From NCBI RefSeq assembly GCF_000517125.1, contig NZ_KI912156.1:126290-190289 (forward strand): a stretch of 64,000 bases of DNA. Direction: 5' to 3'. Below the pieces are notes generated by a model that was not told the DNA's origin, searched no databases, and saw only the letters and a list, made by a program, of their open reading frames with translations. This document shows, one piece after another, positions 63,905 through 64,000 of this stretch (the first letter of the stretch is position 1; the number at the start of each line of letters is the position of its first letter). This DNA is from Arthrobacter sp. MA-N2. Lineage in GTDB: Bacteria > Actinomycetota > Actinomycetes > Actinomycetales > Micrococcaceae. The translations under genes and the position numbers were made by a program.

Positions 63905-64000
63905 ATGCCCGCGGACCGACGGTTGCGGCGCCCACCACACAACTCTGACTCGGGAGGCTACGTGGAGGATCCAACAACACTTGGCCTCAATCTGACCTTT
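63905..64000 (+). CDS. 5' end of a truncated gene
   Basis: An open frame runs off the end of the window. GTG 63962, with GGGAGG 5 bp upstream, is the better start and gives MEDPTTLGLNLTF...; ATG 63905 in the same frame is the alternative. Too little is visible to name a product. Confidence 0.5.
   Translation, partial: MPADRRLRRPPHNSDSGGYVEDPTTLGLNLTF

Overview
The window looks like chromosomal DNA of a high-GC actinobacterium of the family Micrococcaceae (Arthrobacter-like). This rests on the GC-rich codon use, frequent GTG starts, the character of the 16S-23S-5S operon without spacer tRNAs, actinobacterial gene content (CopD-CtaG fusion, NHL-thioredoxin, FBP-domain protein) and DtxR-type iron boxes. 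No phage or conjugative module was seen. All family assignments were made by reading motifs, not by database search.

Layout. 1-5.2 kb: a compact co-directional cassette with a 25-codon mini-gene, an attenuator-like hairpin, a TPR protein, an MFS transporter and a prolyl-oligopeptidase-type hydrolase. It reads like a small peptide natural-product or signalling locus and is the best candidate here for an undescribed system. 5.2-9.5 kb: panD, an AEC permease, and a trehalose-phosphatase-like/GH15 fusion whose HAD nucleophile is missing. 9.7-25 kb: a sulfur or amino-acid scavenging region with three LLM flavin monooxygenases, two paralogous amino-acid-binding lipoproteins, a complete ABC importer, a stand-alone DUF1684 C-terminal piece, a large FAD/NAD(P)-binding protein and LysR/MFS genes. 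25-33 kb: DinB-like and RibD-like proteins, a decayed DUF853 ATPase, an AbiEi/DUF559 protein, an NHL-thioredoxin, CopD-CtaG and HU. 33.6-40.9 kb: a 32-bp tandem array, the rRNA operon (minus strand) with promoter, processing stem and terminator, then rpmB-rpmG-rpsN in zinc-ligand-free forms.

41-46.5 kb: a ferric-reductase-like flavocytochrome, a secreted FMN-binding protein and ApbE form one electron-transfer operon. It is followed by an SGNH hydrolase and a MarR/NADP-oxidoreductase pair with clear operators; a shortened oxidoreductase paralogue at 13.1 kb carries the same operator. 46.6-48.4 kb: two more SGNH hydrolases. 48.5-53.8 kb: a siderophore uptake operon (lipoprotein, two permeases, ATPase, siderophore-interacting reductase) behind an iron box. 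54-60.8 kb: a tiny secreted-peptide candidate, an FBP-domain protein, and a Wadjet-type SMC operon jetABC with no jetD beside it. 61-64 kb: a small membrane protein, an acyl-CoA dehydrogenase, a YchJ-like protein and the start of a truncated gene.

Three families of interspersed palindromic repeats (about 70, 97 and 102 bp) sit between genes and in places supply stop codons or coding ends. The 32-bp tandem array beside the rRNA operon shares sequence with one of them.
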